A stretch of DNA of 64,000 bases, from contig CAZFST010000017.1 of assembly GCA_964522015.1 (NCBI GenBank), positions 24,078-88,077 on the forward strand, written 5' to 3'. The translations under genes and the position numbers were made by a program. This stretch comes from QQWI01 sp964522015. Lineage in GTDB: Bacteria > Bacillota > Clostridia > Peptostreptococcales > Acidaminobacteraceae. Positions 44,258 to 53,767 of this stretch are shown piece by piece (within the stretch, counting starts at the first letter, position 1; every line of letters begins with the position of its first letter). The notes below the pieces were generated by a model. That model did no database searches and had not been told where the DNA came from. It saw only the letters and a program-made list of their open reading frames with translations.

Positions 44258-45052
44258 CTACTCATGATTAGACAAATCAACAAACCCATTAAACTTGTCC
44301 ACATCAGAACGGGGCTTTACGGTCATTTGTACCCATGCAGGCTTAAAACCACTTCTAATGGCATTTTTTACAGAACTAATATTTGACCATGCGCAGCAAT
44401 AAAAAGGTACTTTCCCTCTTTCCAAGACTTCGAGAGCCAACCTGCTGGTTAGGCCACTGGCAATTCCTTGGTGGCGATAGGCAGGTAACACATCAACCCC
44501 AATTTGCCACATGGTGTCACAGTCTGCAGAACAGCCAGCAAGACCTATGAGTTTGTCACCGTCATATGCACCAACCCCTAATACATCTAAATGCTTCCGA
44601 TGCAAACTCAGAGCGTTTGACCACTCAGGTAGATAAAGGGCTTCAAAATCAGGCGCCGTCAAAATTCGGGTTTCATAACCCATTGGCTCTTCCTTTAGTC
44701 CATTGACATCTGGTAAAAAATACTCTGCCATAAAGCAAATTGAATAGCCAAGGGGTGCCAAATAATCCTGTAGCACAATTAAATTCGGGGTTTCAAAACA
44801 ATGTGGCCCCTTAAATGATGCCAAGTACTTAGTAATTGGCGCCACAAGATTCGTGGAAACCGATGCCACAATACCATTGCCATAGGTGGCTAAATCACAA
44901 ATAAAAGGGAGGGTCAAATAGCGGCGGGCATTTTCAGCCTCTTTGGAAATGACCACCGTGTTTGTCCCAATTAAAAAATCTTCCACAGCACACTGGCTGT
45001 CAATTGCCGATTGTTCCATGGCAATTCTTAAAATAGCTTGATTTGTCATCAT
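44258..45052 (-). CDS. GNAT-family acetyltransferase (two-domain)
   Basis: A 264-residue protein whose C-terminal half is a GNAT domain (WQIGVDVLPAYRHQGIASGLTSRLALEVL, acetyl-CoA loop RHQGIA). The N-terminal half resembles the GNAT_acetyltransf-like extension. The last third (CCAWSNISSVKNAIRSGFKPAW) is the common helix-strand close. Substrate unknown. It is the third gene of an operon with the isomerase and permease. Confidence 0.85.
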   Translation of the reverse strand: MMTNQAILRIAMEQSAIDSQCAVEDFLIGTNTVVISKEAENARRYLTLPFICDLATYGNGIVASVSTNLVAPITKYLASFKGPHCFETPNLIVLQDYLAPLGYSICFMAEYFLPDVNGLKEEPMGYETRILTAPDFEALYLPEWSNALSLHRKHLDVLGVGAYDGDKLIGLAGCSADCDTMWQIGVDVLPAYRHQGIASGLTSRLALEVLERGKVPFYCCAWSNISSVKNAIRSGFKPAWVQMTVKPRSDVDKFNGFVDLSNHE

Positions 45053-45073
45053 AGAATCCTTCTTCCAAGTACC

Positions 45074-45877
45074 TTAGCCATAAATACCTCCGTTTTTAAC
45101 CAATCTTTTTACAGATTCCTTCAATGCAGCAATCGTTTTAGTTTCAATAACTACTGTTAATGCCCTTGCTCTAGAAAATTCAATGTGCCTATCAATGTCA
45201 ATTTCACCGTCATATAGGGTCATATGATTAGACTTATCAATACCATCGTGAAGATGCATATGTTCAATTTTGCTTATGTAATTCTCTAGTATCTCACTAT
45301 CGGCATGAAGACTAGAATAATCATGCCCAACATCCCAAGTCAATCCAAAACTTTTATTTTGAAGCAGACATTTAACAACATCAGCAATATAACCATGATT
45401 ATAGATCCCTGTATTTTCAATCAAAACCTTAATCTTTGTACCACTGGTATGAGCTTTGACTAACTCAACAAACTCACAAATACTTTGAAGGTACTGACTT
45501 TTGAATTTTTCATAAAGATATATTTTGCCATTGGGCATTGTAAAATGGATACCCTTATGGAGATGCATATTTAAGACTTCAGAATCGGTTGCTTGCATTA
45601 GCTCTAGGGTGGCTGCGACTTCTTCAAAGTACGCTTGTCTCACCCTTTTGTAAAAATGACCAATATCAATGTCTTCAGCTAGGTGAAAGGTAAAGAAGAC
45701 ACCATATTTATCTTTGAGCTTGATTAATAAATCAGCGTCTAAGCTATCAATCTGAAACTGGGGCAAACTCATATTGATCTCAACAAAGTCTAGCCCAAAC
45801 GCTTTACATAAGACCACATTTTCTTCTAATGTCTCTAACTCGATTAATGTTGGCATCCCGTATTTCAAAGTTTTCAC
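45074..45877 (-). CDS. Sugar phosphate isomerase/epimerase-type TIM barrel (AP_endonuc_2 fold)
   Basis: A 267-residue protein of the xylose-isomerase-like TIM-barrel superfamily. Metal-ligand positions are seen as NMHLHKG, IENTGIY (Glu), LTWDVGHDYS and HMHLHDG, with a final Glu in VVIETK. It may epimerise a sugar or act on a small carbohydrate-like compound. It is flanked by a permease and a GNAT on the same strand. Confidence 0.85.
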   Translation of the reverse strand: MKTLKYGMPTLIELETLEENVVLCKAFGLDFVEINMSLPQFQIDSLDADLLIKLKDKYGVFFTFHLAEDIDIGHFYKRVRQAYFEEVAATLELMQATDSEVLNMHLHKGIHFTMPNGKIYLYEKFKSQYLQSICEFVELVKAHTSGTKIKVLIENTGIYNHGYIADVVKCLLQNKSFGLTWDVGHDYSSLHADSEILENYISKIEHMHLHDGIDKSNHMTLYDGEIDIDRHIEFSRARALTVVIETKTIAALKESVKRLVKNGGIYG

Positions 45878-45908
45878 CCCGTTTATTTGCGACTATCGAT
45901 ATTCATAA

Positions 45909-47105
45909 TCAGCAACATAATTTAGTGTCGCTAATTTCTAACTTATCATTTTTATTGGCTAAAAAAGCATATAAAAGCACGCCATTCATCACAATTGTTC
46001 TTAGAATTTCGGACATATTACCTGAAAACAGATCACTGATGACAGGAACAGAGATGATCAAGAAACCTTGAAGCAATAATAGCCCAATAAAGGCTTGGCC
46101 CACTGTTGCCCGCTTGATTGTAGCGCCGCCAACAATGAGTGCTGCTGCAGATAGTAATCCGACCGACATATGAGAACCGTATGTGCTTAAAACCCCTGTA
46201 TTCTGTAAATAGATTATCTGCCCCCACGAGGCAACTACTGTAGAAAATACAATGGCTGTGACTCTAACGTTGGAGGCTTTGATGTCTTGTCCAAACTTAG
46301 AACCCATAACAAATAGGCTCAGTGCTACCATCATAATAATTAGTGCAGTTGTCATCATCGGTATATTCACGTTTTTTAAGATGCTGATGTTATTGGGGAG
46401 CCAGTTTGTATACATGATGATCGCACTTATTATAATAACTAGGGCCAATGAGCCTATGCTGAGATAAGATTTCACCTTGCTAGTGCCATCCTTACCCTTG
46501 AATAAGCGATAGCAACTTAAAGCTAGATAACAACCACCTGCCAAGATGATTAGTAAGAAAAATGGCATGTCAAACAATCCGTCAACCGATTGATAAAGAC
46601 TGCCTTTTAAATCAATGCTGTTACTTATCCCTTTACCGCCACTTAATAGTAACTTTCCTGATTTGATAGGTATCACGGTTCCCATAAGTGCTAGTAAAAA
46701 AAACTGCAATAAGCCGTTTGAGAAAAAAGCAATAAATAGGGAGGTCACCATCTCATGGCCACGGGCCCTATCAATCAACAAACCCGCCAAAAGACCAAAG
46801 CCAATCGCAAAACAGGTTCCTAGTAATGTCGCAAAGATAAAACCAAAGAATCCCGATACGCCCCAGTTAACTGCCATGATAATCCCAATTTGACCTGCAA
46901 TGGCTCCAACCACAATACTGAAATTCAAACCCAGCCCAGCCCTAATCGGTATAATCAGCGCAAGGGCAAGAAAAGAATATTGAATAAGGGTTTGTACCAG
47001 ATTATTCACAATTAAAAATGGTGCTTGCTTTGACATGAATAAGCTAAGAACTACTATTAACGCAAAAAATATAGTGACCTTGTTACTAAGTAATTTTTCT
47101 TTCAT
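45909..47105 (-). CDS. ABC-type permease (BPD_transp_2/RbsC-like)
   Basis: A 398-residue integral membrane protein with about ten helices, resembling permeases of simple-sugar/nucleoside or branched-chain-type ABC importers (GLGLNFSIVVGAIAGQIGIIMA and GHEMVTSLFIAFFSNGLLQF blocks). No cognate ATPase or binding-protein gene lies in the window; the gene directly upstream is a Fic relic. The transporter may be incomplete here or use a remote ATPase. The downstream isomerase suggests a carbohydrate-like substrate. Confidence 0.8.
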   Translation of the reverse strand: MKEKLLSNKVTIFFALIVVLSLFMSKQAPFLIVNNLVQTLIQYSFLALALIIPIRAGLGLNFSIVVGAIAGQIGIIMAVNWGVSGFFGFIFATLLGTCFAIGFGLLAGLLIDRARGHEMVTSLFIAFFSNGLLQFFLLALMGTVIPIKSGKLLLSGGKGISNSIDLKGSLYQSVDGLFDMPFFLLIILAGGCYLALSCYRLFKGKDGTSKVKSYLSIGSLALVIIISAIIMYTNWLPNNISILKNVNIPMMTTALIIMMVALSLFVMGSKFGQDIKASNVRVTAIVFSTVVASWGQIIYLQNTGVLSTYGSHMSVGLLSAAALIVGGATIKRATVGQAFIGLLLLQGFLIISVPVISDLFSGNMSEILRTIVMNGVLLYAFLANKNDKLEISDTKLCC

Positions 47106-47189
47106 CTTAGTAGACCAACCTTTCGCACGATGACACAGTGCCGCATTTCTACATCAAGCTTGTTCCAATAGTGCCTACGAGAGCATATC

Positions 47190-47388
47190 CTAGTCTAACA
47201 CCTCATAATACCAGGCCCTGTTTTCTTTCTTGATGATAATAGGCGTAAAGCCATTTTTCATCAGTTCAAAGTTCAAAAGGAGCCTAGAGGTTCTTCCGTT
47301 ACCATCCATAAAGGGATGTATTTTTACAAACTCCCCATGCAACAGAGTTGCTCTTAAAACTGGGTGTAATGACTGCCAATCCCTGCGA
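47190..47388 (-). pseudogene. C-terminal relic of a Fic-domain protein
   Basis: Minus-strand translation reads LHPVLRATLLHGEFVKIHPF, then MDGNGRTSRLLLNFELMKNG, then FTPIIIKKENRAWYYEVLD, then TAG. The HPFMDGNGRTSR part is the catalytic Fic motif (HPFxxGNGRxxR; AMPylation/UMPylation). The first two-thirds of a Fic protein are missing and the relic abuts an unrelated gene, so this is a decayed fragment. It fills most of the 327-bp gap 47106-47432. Confidence 0.85.
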
Positions 47389-47432
47389 CATCAACAATGT
47401 TCCGATATCGGTACATTGTAGTTATGAACTAG

Positions 47433-48014
47433 CTAATCCAACATTGCGTTAAGATCAATTTCTGTGATTATCCCCTTTTCATATTCAATGCCAATGAACA
47501 TGTACCAGTCAATCGTAAAATTAATACGTTCAGAGTAAGTTTCTTTAGAATCGGAATCAAGCTCACAATAATCTTGACCTTCACCAGGTGTCGCATCGTA
47601 ATAGTATATCTGGACAGTTTCATTTTTGCTGATGGCTTTAAACTCAACACCAGCCCTGCGTGGAAAAACATCCCAAAACCGTTCAATCGAATCACCAACT
47701 CGTAGACCTCTTGGACCAATAATACTTGGATCTTTGGTAGACAAGCTCATTGCCCTACCAGTTGAATAATCATCGTATTCAACTATATCTAGAAATTTGG
47801 CATGCCCCTTCTCGAAAGTACAGTCTTGAAATTTCAAAGTGTCTTCTTGAAATCCAGCAACGGCATAAATAGGCTGTCCGAACAGTGCAAAGACATCAGC
47901 ACGTCTACTGCTGCTAAGCCGCAAACCAGACAAATACATATCGTCAACTGAAGCTACTGCCTTTGGATCAAAGGGCGGAATCTTAAAATCTAAGGGTTTA
48001 CCGGAAAACGCCAC
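47433..48014 (-). CDS. Lipoprotein-like protein lacking its signal peptide, paralogue of the next gene
   Basis: A 193-residue protein starting at GTG 48014. Its central part (SADVFALFGQPIYAV-like, then IVEYDDYSTGRAMS, GPRGLRVGDSIERFW) matches in order the corresponding parts of the lipoprotein encoded at 48189-48824 (MIGKFGKPDK, MTYGDNEFSF, GPQGIKRGDHIAKA). No signal sequence is present. The same frame upstream is open only for about ten codons beyond the GTG before an in-frame TGA, so the N-terminus has probably been lost by mutation. Function unknown. Confidence 0.6.
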   Translation of the reverse strand: MAFSGKPLDFKIPPFDPKAVASVDDMYLSGLRLSSSRRADVFALFGQPIYAVAGFQEDTLKFQDCTFEKGHAKFLDIVEYDDYSTGRAMSLSTKDPSIIGPRGLRVGDSIERFWDVFPRRAGVEFKAISKNETVQIYYYDATPGEGQDYCELDSDSKETYSERINFTIDWYMFIGIEYEKGIITEIDLNAMLD

Positions 48015-48188
48015 ATCGGGTATGGATATAAGGGCAGTTGTTCACTTGGTCTCTGCAACGTCTGCAAATTCACAAGATTTTTCACAGACCGATTCTCCCT
48101 ATAGTAAAAAGTGTTCGTATGAATCCTTTTGGCAAACCAAATTTCTTAATAAGCGCCCCAGGACTCTTGTCAAAATCATCGGATTCAA

Positions 48189-48824
48189 TCAAGACCAAAG
48201 AATTTTCTTCGAATCCATTTGAATCGAAAAGCTACCTATACTACCCGTTTCAAGATCATGGTCTAATTTAAGAGCCCATTTGTCTTTGTTTTCAAAGGTA
48301 ATGCCGGAATAATAAATCATCGGATCAATCTTACTTTTCATTTTTTGTAGAATCACTTCATCAGAATCTGAAATAGATATTCCGGCTAATGCAATAGACT
48401 CCGGAATGCCATATAGTCGTATAGCCTTAGCAATATGATCACCACGTTTTATACCTTGTGGACCTGCAATATTTAAATCTCGAACACCAGAATGGGTAAA
48501 ATTGTCATCTACAAAAGAAAATTCGTTGTCACCATAGGTCATGATAGTAGGGGTACAGCCTAATAGGTCTTCTTGTTTGTCTGGTTTACCAAATTTTCCA
48601 ATCATAAATTTTGGTGAAAAGCTTGGGCTAATCTCAATAGAAGAATCGTCTAAGTTATCAGAAGTCATCGCTGTTGTCACTGGTATATCGCTGGTAGCCG
48701 CCTCGCTTGATACGACTATCTCTGCTAGTTTTACTAATCCAGCTTTACTACCACATGCAGAAAAGTTCAATACTAGAAACGTTAAAACCACCAGTCCCCC
48801 AATGTATCTAAACCGTTTACCCAT
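48189..48824 (-). CDS. Putative lipoprotein, unknown function
   Basis: A 211-residue exported lipoprotein with signal MGKRFRYIGGLVVLTFLVLN followed by lipobox FSAC (Cys about 24). A low-complexity Ser/Thr/Asp linker (about 38-70) precedes a globular domain with GPQGIKRGDHIAKAIRLYGIP. This last motif, also in the adjacent paralogue, is a recurring feature of small Firmicute lipoproteins. Likely anchored outside the membrane. Confidence 0.78.
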   Translation of the reverse strand: MGKRFRYIGGLVVLTFLVLNFSACGSKAGLVKLAEIVVSSEAATSDIPVTTAMTSDNLDDSSIEISPSFSPKFMIGKFGKPDKQEDLLGCTPTIMTYGDNEFSFVDDNFTHSGVRDLNIAGPQGIKRGDHIAKAIRLYGIPESIALAGISISDSDEVILQKMKSKIDPMIYYSGITFENKDKWALKLDHDLETGSIGSFSIQMDSKKILWS

Positions 48825-49033
48825 ATGCAAATGTAACCTCCTAAATAGTGCAGCACCGCCGTGACAATATGATTTAATCCTCTACATCCGATTCGTCATG
48901 GTATTCATTGATGTCCCCACCAAAACACCTTAAAAAGTGATTGATGGTTCTAGTTGATCTCCATTATTCATTCAAATGCTTATGTATGCCGTACAAAGTT
49001 GTTTAAACGGCGTCATGGGGAAAAATGATGTGC

Positions 49034-49543
49034 TTAACGTAACGCCGTTAGTATCATATTGGGGATTTCATCTCTATTCTCCACAGTGACATTAATCAGC
49101 TTTACTTCTTCTATTTCTTTAAAACTATCTATCCAAGGATGCTGATCAAAAAAAACTGTCCCAATTATATCATTTGAGTTCCCTAATGCTTCAATTAAGG
49201 CTTTTTTAAATCGCTCTGAGAACATTTGAATAGGACCAACTTCATCAATTATGATGATTTTATTCGCGTCTTCGATATTGCTTATCGTTGATATGCATAG
49301 ATCTTCAAATGTTTTTATATCAATACCATAACGACTTAATCGAACATCACTTATCGTAGTTATTGATGCTAAAACCCCTTCTCGGCCATCCATTGTAATT
49401 ATTTTAAAACCGACTCGTTTACCCTCTTCTTTTATTTCCTCTGTAATGAAACCCACACATTTGTCTTTACCAATTTCAGATACTATCTTTTTTATAGCAG
49501 TAGATTTACCCGTTCTAGGTTTAGCAGTCAAAAATAGCTTCAT
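49034..49543 (-). CDS. THEP1-family nucleoside-triphosphatase
   Basis: A 169-residue P-loop NTPase resembling the THEP1/NTPase_1 family, which hydrolyses nucleoside triphosphates and has been linked to RNA/DNA metabolism. Walker A is AKPRTGKST (residues 7-15), Walker B is KIIIIDEVGPIQMFSERF, and the family marker CVGFITEEIKEEGKRVGFKI follows the first helix. Start ATG 49543 after TTAGGAG. Single gene, at the head of a block of SAM methyltransferases. Confidence 0.88.
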   Translation of the reverse strand: MKLFLTAKPRTGKSTAIKKIVSEIGKDKCVGFITEEIKEEGKRVGFKIITMDGREGVLASITTISDVRLSRYGIDIKTFEDLCISTISNIEDANKIIIIDEVGPIQMFSERFKKALIEALGNSNDIIGTVFFDQHPWIDSFKEIEEVKLINVTVENRDEIPNMILTALR

Positions 49544-49564
49544 ATTCGTGATTCTCCTAACGTG

Positions 49565-49660
49565 TTAGAGTTCCTATAGTCCTCACAGCTACAGTAGTGA
49601 GGACTATGTGTTTTGTGATAGTACAAGTGAAAAGCAAAACTCTTACAGTTCTAATTATCA
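49565..49660. other. Structured inverted repeat in the gap after the methyltransferase
   Basis: ATAGTCCTCAC (about 49575-49585) pairs with GTGAGGACTAT (about 49596-49606). Outer arms TAGAGTT and AACTCTTA also pair. No T-run follows on the minus strand. Unknown role: possibly a degenerate attC-like or other folded site. Confidence 0.35.
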
Positions 49661-49662
49661 AC

Positions 49663-50409
49663 CTATTTTCTTAGTTCCCAGAACATAAAAATTGGTATTT
49701 TCTGCATCCAAGCCATACCTTCTGATATCGCTGCCTGTTCTTCTGTTGGAACAGGTTCATTTAGGTCGGTAATTGTTAGACCACATTTAATAAATGTTTT
49801 TATGTAATCTTCAATTGTTCGATGCCGCCAAACAACTTTTATAGTCCCCCCTGATAAAGGCGCTTCCCATTCTGTTGGATGGTAGTAGTTTGACACAACT
49901 ACCTTTTTATCAATTCCCTTGTCTTGTCTACCAATACCACCACTAGCGTGAAAACACGGATGGCAAACACTAGCGAATAATTTACCAGATGGCTTTAATA
50001 CTCTTGTTATCTCTCTAATCGTTCCCTCAAAGTCTTCACAATCCATCAACATCATAGAAGCAAGAACGATATCATAGGTATCATCGGCTACGTCATATAA
50101 GTCACCACTATTTCGTACAAGATGAGTAATCTGTAATTTTTCTTCATCGGCTTTAGATTCACAATACTTTATAGCGTTTTCAGCACAATCAACAGCGGTA
50201 ACTTTTGCGCCTTTTCTTGCTAGTTCTCGTGAATATCCACCCTCTCCGCAGCCTAGATCAAGTATAACTTTACCGCTGACTTCACCAAGTTGTTTAAAGG
50301 TGAATGGCATGATGAAGTGTATCCTCTGTGGATTGATTTGTGACATATTAATGAATTCATCGCTCATTTCAATGTTGCTCCAAGATGCTGTCGAACTATC
50401 CTTTATCAT
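49663..50409 (-). CDS. Class I SAM-dependent methyltransferase
   Basis: A 248-residue class I methyltransferase: motif I VILDLGCGEGGYSRELA (about 50-66), acidic VTAVDCAENAIKY, motif IV YDIVLASMMLMDC. The C-terminal LNEPVPTEEQAAISEGMAWM parallels the third methyltransferase (LLEPMPTEEFRSVHP), so the two are paralogues. Substrate unknown. AGGAG precedes ATG 50409. Confidence 0.88.
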   Translation of the reverse strand: MIKDSSTASWSNIEMSDEFINMSQINPQRIHFIMPFTFKQLGEVSGKVILDLGCGEGGYSRELARKGAKVTAVDCAENAIKYCESKADEEKLQITHLVRNSGDLYDVADDTYDIVLASMMLMDCEDFEGTIREITRVLKPSGKLFASVCHPCFHASGGIGRQDKGIDKKVVVSNYYHPTEWEAPLSGGTIKVVWRHRTIEDYIKTFIKCGLTITDLNEPVPTEEQAAISEGMAWMQKIPIFMFWELRK

Positions 50410-50447
50410 GAATTCTCCTATCGCTTGTCACATCCTAAAGTGATTTC

Positions 50448-51179
50448 TCATGTCTGTACCAACGCTATATATTCGGTTGCTAATGCAAACCCGATATCAC
50501 TGTACTTAGTAAATCGATGATCCAATTCCTTTTGTAAAGATTCTCTCTTCTCAACGCTCTCTATTTTACAGATGTTTTTTTTCAACGCTGTGTATATGTT
50601 GTCTAATGTCTGATACTGATTTCCCATTTCTTGCTCATCTTGAACTAAATACTTTTTGTCATGTGTTATTACTAAACCCTGTTCCTTTAAAAGTCCCTTC
50701 AACTCATCAGTTGAATATGTATAATTGTGGTGTATCCCGTTCTCTCTATCAATATCTGCACTAAAATGATGTATATCAACATGCACCATCTGCCTTACAT
50801 CTTGTCCATCATTAATCATTTCGTGGATCAAAATATGGCCATCATTCCTCACAATTCTTTTCATTTCTTGAAGAACTATCTCAACATCAGCAAGGTGATG
50901 CAAAGTATTGGATATGCAAACCAAATCAAATGAGTTATCCTCAAATGTGAGGTCATCAGCACTCATTTTCAATGCTTTGACGTTACTCTTATCTTTGAAC
51001 CTCTCAAGTGCTAAATCAATGTACTCATCAACTATATCAATGCCTACAAACTCCGTGTCACCATCAAAACAATTCATAAGCGTAACCATGAAATCACCTT
51101 TACCAATGCCTAGCTCCAATACATTCCTTACTGATTTAAAATCAATTGTACACTCTAATGAATCTCTTATTGCACCCAT
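50448..51179 (-). CDS. Class I SAM-dependent methyltransferase
   Basis: A 243-residue methyltransferase with motif I NVLELGIGKGDFMVTLM, FVGIDIVDEYIDLALERF and FDLVCISNTLHHLADVE, followed by a long helical C-terminus. It is less similar to its two neighbours than they are to each other. GGGGGAG lies upstream of ATG 51179. Substrate unknown. Confidence 0.87.
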   Translation of the reverse strand: MGAIRDSLECTIDFKSVRNVLELGIGKGDFMVTLMNCFDGDTEFVGIDIVDEYIDLALERFKDKSNVKALKMSADDLTFEDNSFDLVCISNTLHHLADVEIVLQEMKRIVRNDGHILIHEMINDGQDVRQMVHVDIHHFSADIDRENGIHHNYTYSTDELKGLLKEQGLVITHDKKYLVQDEQEMGNQYQTLDNIYTALKKNICKIESVEKRESLQKELDHRFTKYSDIGFALATEYIALVQT

Positions 51180-51238
51180 GAAAATCTCCCCCTTCGTTAT
51201 TATACTAAATGCTTATGTATTCCCGATTAGAAATCATA

Positions 51239-51955
51239 TTACTTTTTTCTAGCTTTTATAAATAAAAATTGCGGTTTACTACTTAACCTATCAAAACCTT
51301 TTGGATGAACTGATCTAAACTCTTCAGTTGGCATTGGTTCTAACAATTCTTCAATTTCAAATCCAGCTTTCAAAAGAGGTGCCATAACTTCGCTTAATGG
51401 CCTTCTATAAAATTGAACTTCCTGCACCCCATTACTTGTCTGCCATTCATCAGTAAGCAGCTCTGTCTGGAAGTAATTATTCCTGTTAAATACGGTGAAG
51501 TCCATAAATGGATGATGTACCGAAAATATCAAGACCCCTTTGCATTTCAAAATTCTATTGAACTCAGCCATTACATTGTCCCATCTTGCCAAGTAATGAA
51601 GCGTCAACGAAGACAATACGACATCGAACTCTTCATCCACTAATATATTAAGTGGCTCATTTAAATCACCCACAAACAATCTAGCTTTGTCCCCAACTCT
51701 CCTGTGGGTCATCTCTATCATTTTGGGGCTATAATCTATAGCTGTAACATTTGCACCCTGTTCGATTAACCAATTTGTGTACCAACCAGCTGCACAGCCA
51801 GCATCCAGGACATTTTTATCCTTAACCTCAGGCATTAGGGATATAGTTGCAGGCCTTTCGTAATATGCATTATTGGGTTTTGTATCCACATAACTGAAGT
51901 AGTATTCAGCCATAGTATTATAAGCATCAAGTGAAATTACTGCCTTGTCTTTCAT
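51239..51955 (-). CDS. Class I SAM-dependent methyltransferase
   Basis: A 238-residue methyltransferase: NVLDAGCAAGWYTNWLIEQG (motif I), VTAIDYSPKMIEM (motif II), FDVVLSSLTLHYL (motif IV) and a conserved HHPFMDF after it. It is a paralogue of the 49.7-kb gene. TTGGAGGACGTGA precedes ATG 51955. No attC-like site is found within this three-gene block, so it appears to lie outside the cassette array. Confidence 0.88.
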   Translation of the reverse strand: MKDKAVISLDAYNTMAEYYFSYVDTKPNNAYYERPATISLMPEVKDKNVLDAGCAAGWYTNWLIEQGANVTAIDYSPKMIEMTHRRVGDKARLFVGDLNEPLNILVDEEFDVVLSSLTLHYLARWDNVMAEFNRILKCKGVLIFSVHHPFMDFTVFNRNNYFQTELLTDEWQTSNGVQEVQFYRRPLSEVMAPLLKAGFEIEELLEPMPTEEFRSVHPKGFDRLSSKPQFLFIKARKK

Positions 51956-52074
51956 TCACGTCCTCCAAATTAGGTTGAATATACTTTTTCTCAGCCTCTA
52001 ATTCATTCTTGATTAGTGGTGAAGTTGCGTATGGAAGCCTTTTCAACTAGCGCAATCATTATTTAAAAGGGTTT

Positions 52075-53000
52075 CTATATGTCATATTTAGCTGTCAGAG
52101 AATATACTAAGGGCTTAATGCTGCGTCCATTCCAGGTATCCCCTAATCCCAATTCAGACGGTGTTGTATTCTGATATTGACCATTCATTCCTTGAATTTC
52201 AAAGTCACCATTTTCACATATTCTTACTAAGGCAAAGAAGCTTTGTTCATATAAAACTAAATCCTTTAAATATGGATACTTCTTATGTTCCTCTTCGGAA
52301 TAACTAAAATGTTCAAATTGCGGTCCAATCCATATATATGACATTGAATTCAATGCGTAATAGTATGTTTCTCCAATTTTAGAAACACCTTCGCCATGAT
52401 CATGACCATTCATACAAAATAGTACACGCTTATCTGCCTTATTTGCTTGTCTGATTATCTCATGCACTTCATCTCTATTAGAAATACCCCTCTTCTGAAA
52501 GTCATTTTCTAAACTGTGATGAGAAAAACTACAAAAAACTCATAATCCTCACTTAGCTCGTTTCTCAACCAGTTTAATTGAAACTCAGGGATGTAAGGAT
52601 AACAGTGACTGGTCTTATCGTAGTTTCTCTTAAAGTAAGCTTCATATCCTTCACCCTCATCCGTTTTTATATAACATGAATCTAAGACTATGAATTTTGT
52701 ATTAAACAGATTAAATGAATAGTAGCTCTCCTTCATGTCCAGACAATCCAAAACTACTTTTCTTGGATATGAGTCCGAGTCATGATTGCCAAGAGCGTGA
52801 TAAAAAGGTATTTCTAGTTCTCTAACCTTAATAAGCAATGCTTTATTGTCTTCTACCGGATGAGCAAAATCACCTAATTCAATTACAAAATCTAATTTTT
52901 CATTTCTAATTTTGCTAACAAAACTCTGTATTCTTTTATCGCCATCATGGATATGATCGTAGTGTAAATCAGAAAACACAGCAAATCTAATCTCTTTCAT
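52075..53000 (-). pseudogene. Calcineurin-like metallophosphoesterase, frameshifted
   Basis: The first part (53000 to about 52520) carries the metallophosphoesterase motifs FSDLHYDHI, ELGDFAHP and LGNHDSDSYP. The second part (to 52075), in another frame, starts SHHSLENDFQKRG and carries the final metal motif MNGHDHGEG. The frame breaks after EFFVVF in a run of five T residues (minus strand, about 52519-52527), and one additional T would restore it. All metal-ligand blocks remain, so the lesion is recent or a phase-variable slippage site. Confidence 0.85.
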
Positions 53001-53057
53001 CAGTTGATCCCTGCTCAGTTTTTTTGGGATTTCATGGTTTTATTTTTACGCAATGCC

Positions 53058-53176
53058 ACCTAACGCTCTGGGCACTAGCAATTTGAGCGGGCCGCTTTAG
53101 CGGATTGGCGCGAGCTTTGCCTTCAAGTTGTTGCAAGGGGCGTGACAAGGCTTATATAGTTAGAACTCTGTAAGAG
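53058..53176 (+). repeat. attC-like site 1
   Basis: Boxes ACCTAAC (53058-53064) and GTAAGAG (53170-53176) flank a GC-rich palindromic body sharing GGATTGGCGCGAG and GCAAGGGGCGTGAC with the other sites. The right core is degenerate (GTA instead of GTT), so it may be inactive. It is the leftmost site of the array. Confidence 0.8.
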
Positions 53177-53193
53177 GGAGTGTTATATTTTCA

Positions 53194-53736
53194 TTAAACT
53201 GCCTGATGAAAGTAATTTAGAACAATTTCTATTCGTTCATCAACACTTTTATCTCCCTCAATTTTCAAAACTTCACACGGTAATTTTGACATCCACAAAG
53301 CATGCAAGGCCCTACTTCGAACTTCTAATCCTGCTTCGTCATACTTTCCAGCCCAGTCCATGAACTCACAGTACTTTTGATATAAACTCCCATTGTGTTC
53401 AATTTCTTTGCCTGCTCGTTCCTTTTCTCTATCAACCAATCTTCCCATTCGAATCTGTTTGGGAAGTGATAAATATACTACTAAATCAAAATCAGGAATG
53501 AAGATATCACCCCACCCGCATAATGAACCTGACAAAATCCACTCTTTCTTTTTCATTAGATCAGTCTTCAAAAATTCTTTACGTTCTTCAGTATTTCGCT
53601 TTTCTGTAAACGGGACTTTTGTAGGTAACCAAAAATAATCATCAGTATCAAAATGAGCATATCCTGTTTTTACTGCGAGGGCTCTCGCTAACGTTGTAGT
53701 CCCAGATCCAGATGCTCCAAGAATGTGTATGTGTAG
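53194..53736 (-). pseudogene. P-loop adenylate-kinase-like protein without a start codon
   Basis: The open frame encodes HIHILGASGSGTTTLARALA (Walker A GASGSGTT) and AHFDTDDYFWLPTKVPF, then continues through KKEWILSGSLCGWGDIF to the C-terminus. The family is the small 'shikimate/adenylate kinase-like' P-loop group often found beside topology modulators. The first in-frame Met (53571) lies after the P-loop. Upstream the frame reads TGA CTA CAC ATA CAC, so the native start is missing or a non-canonical ATA/ATT is used. Confidence 0.78.
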
Positions 53737-53767
53737 TCAGCTCAAATTATCTAATGATTTTATGAGT

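Noticed and set aside
49565..49660. Hairpin with CCTAACG and paired arms considered as an eleventh attC
   Set aside because: Right box does not fit GTTRRRY and the shared attC body is absent; kept only as a structured site.
53001..53057. Search for an integron integrase or attI at the left end of the array
   Set aside because: The genes on the left (metallophosphoesterase, methyltransferases, THEP1-like NTPase) are not recombinases and no tyrosine-recombinase motif is seen on either strand.
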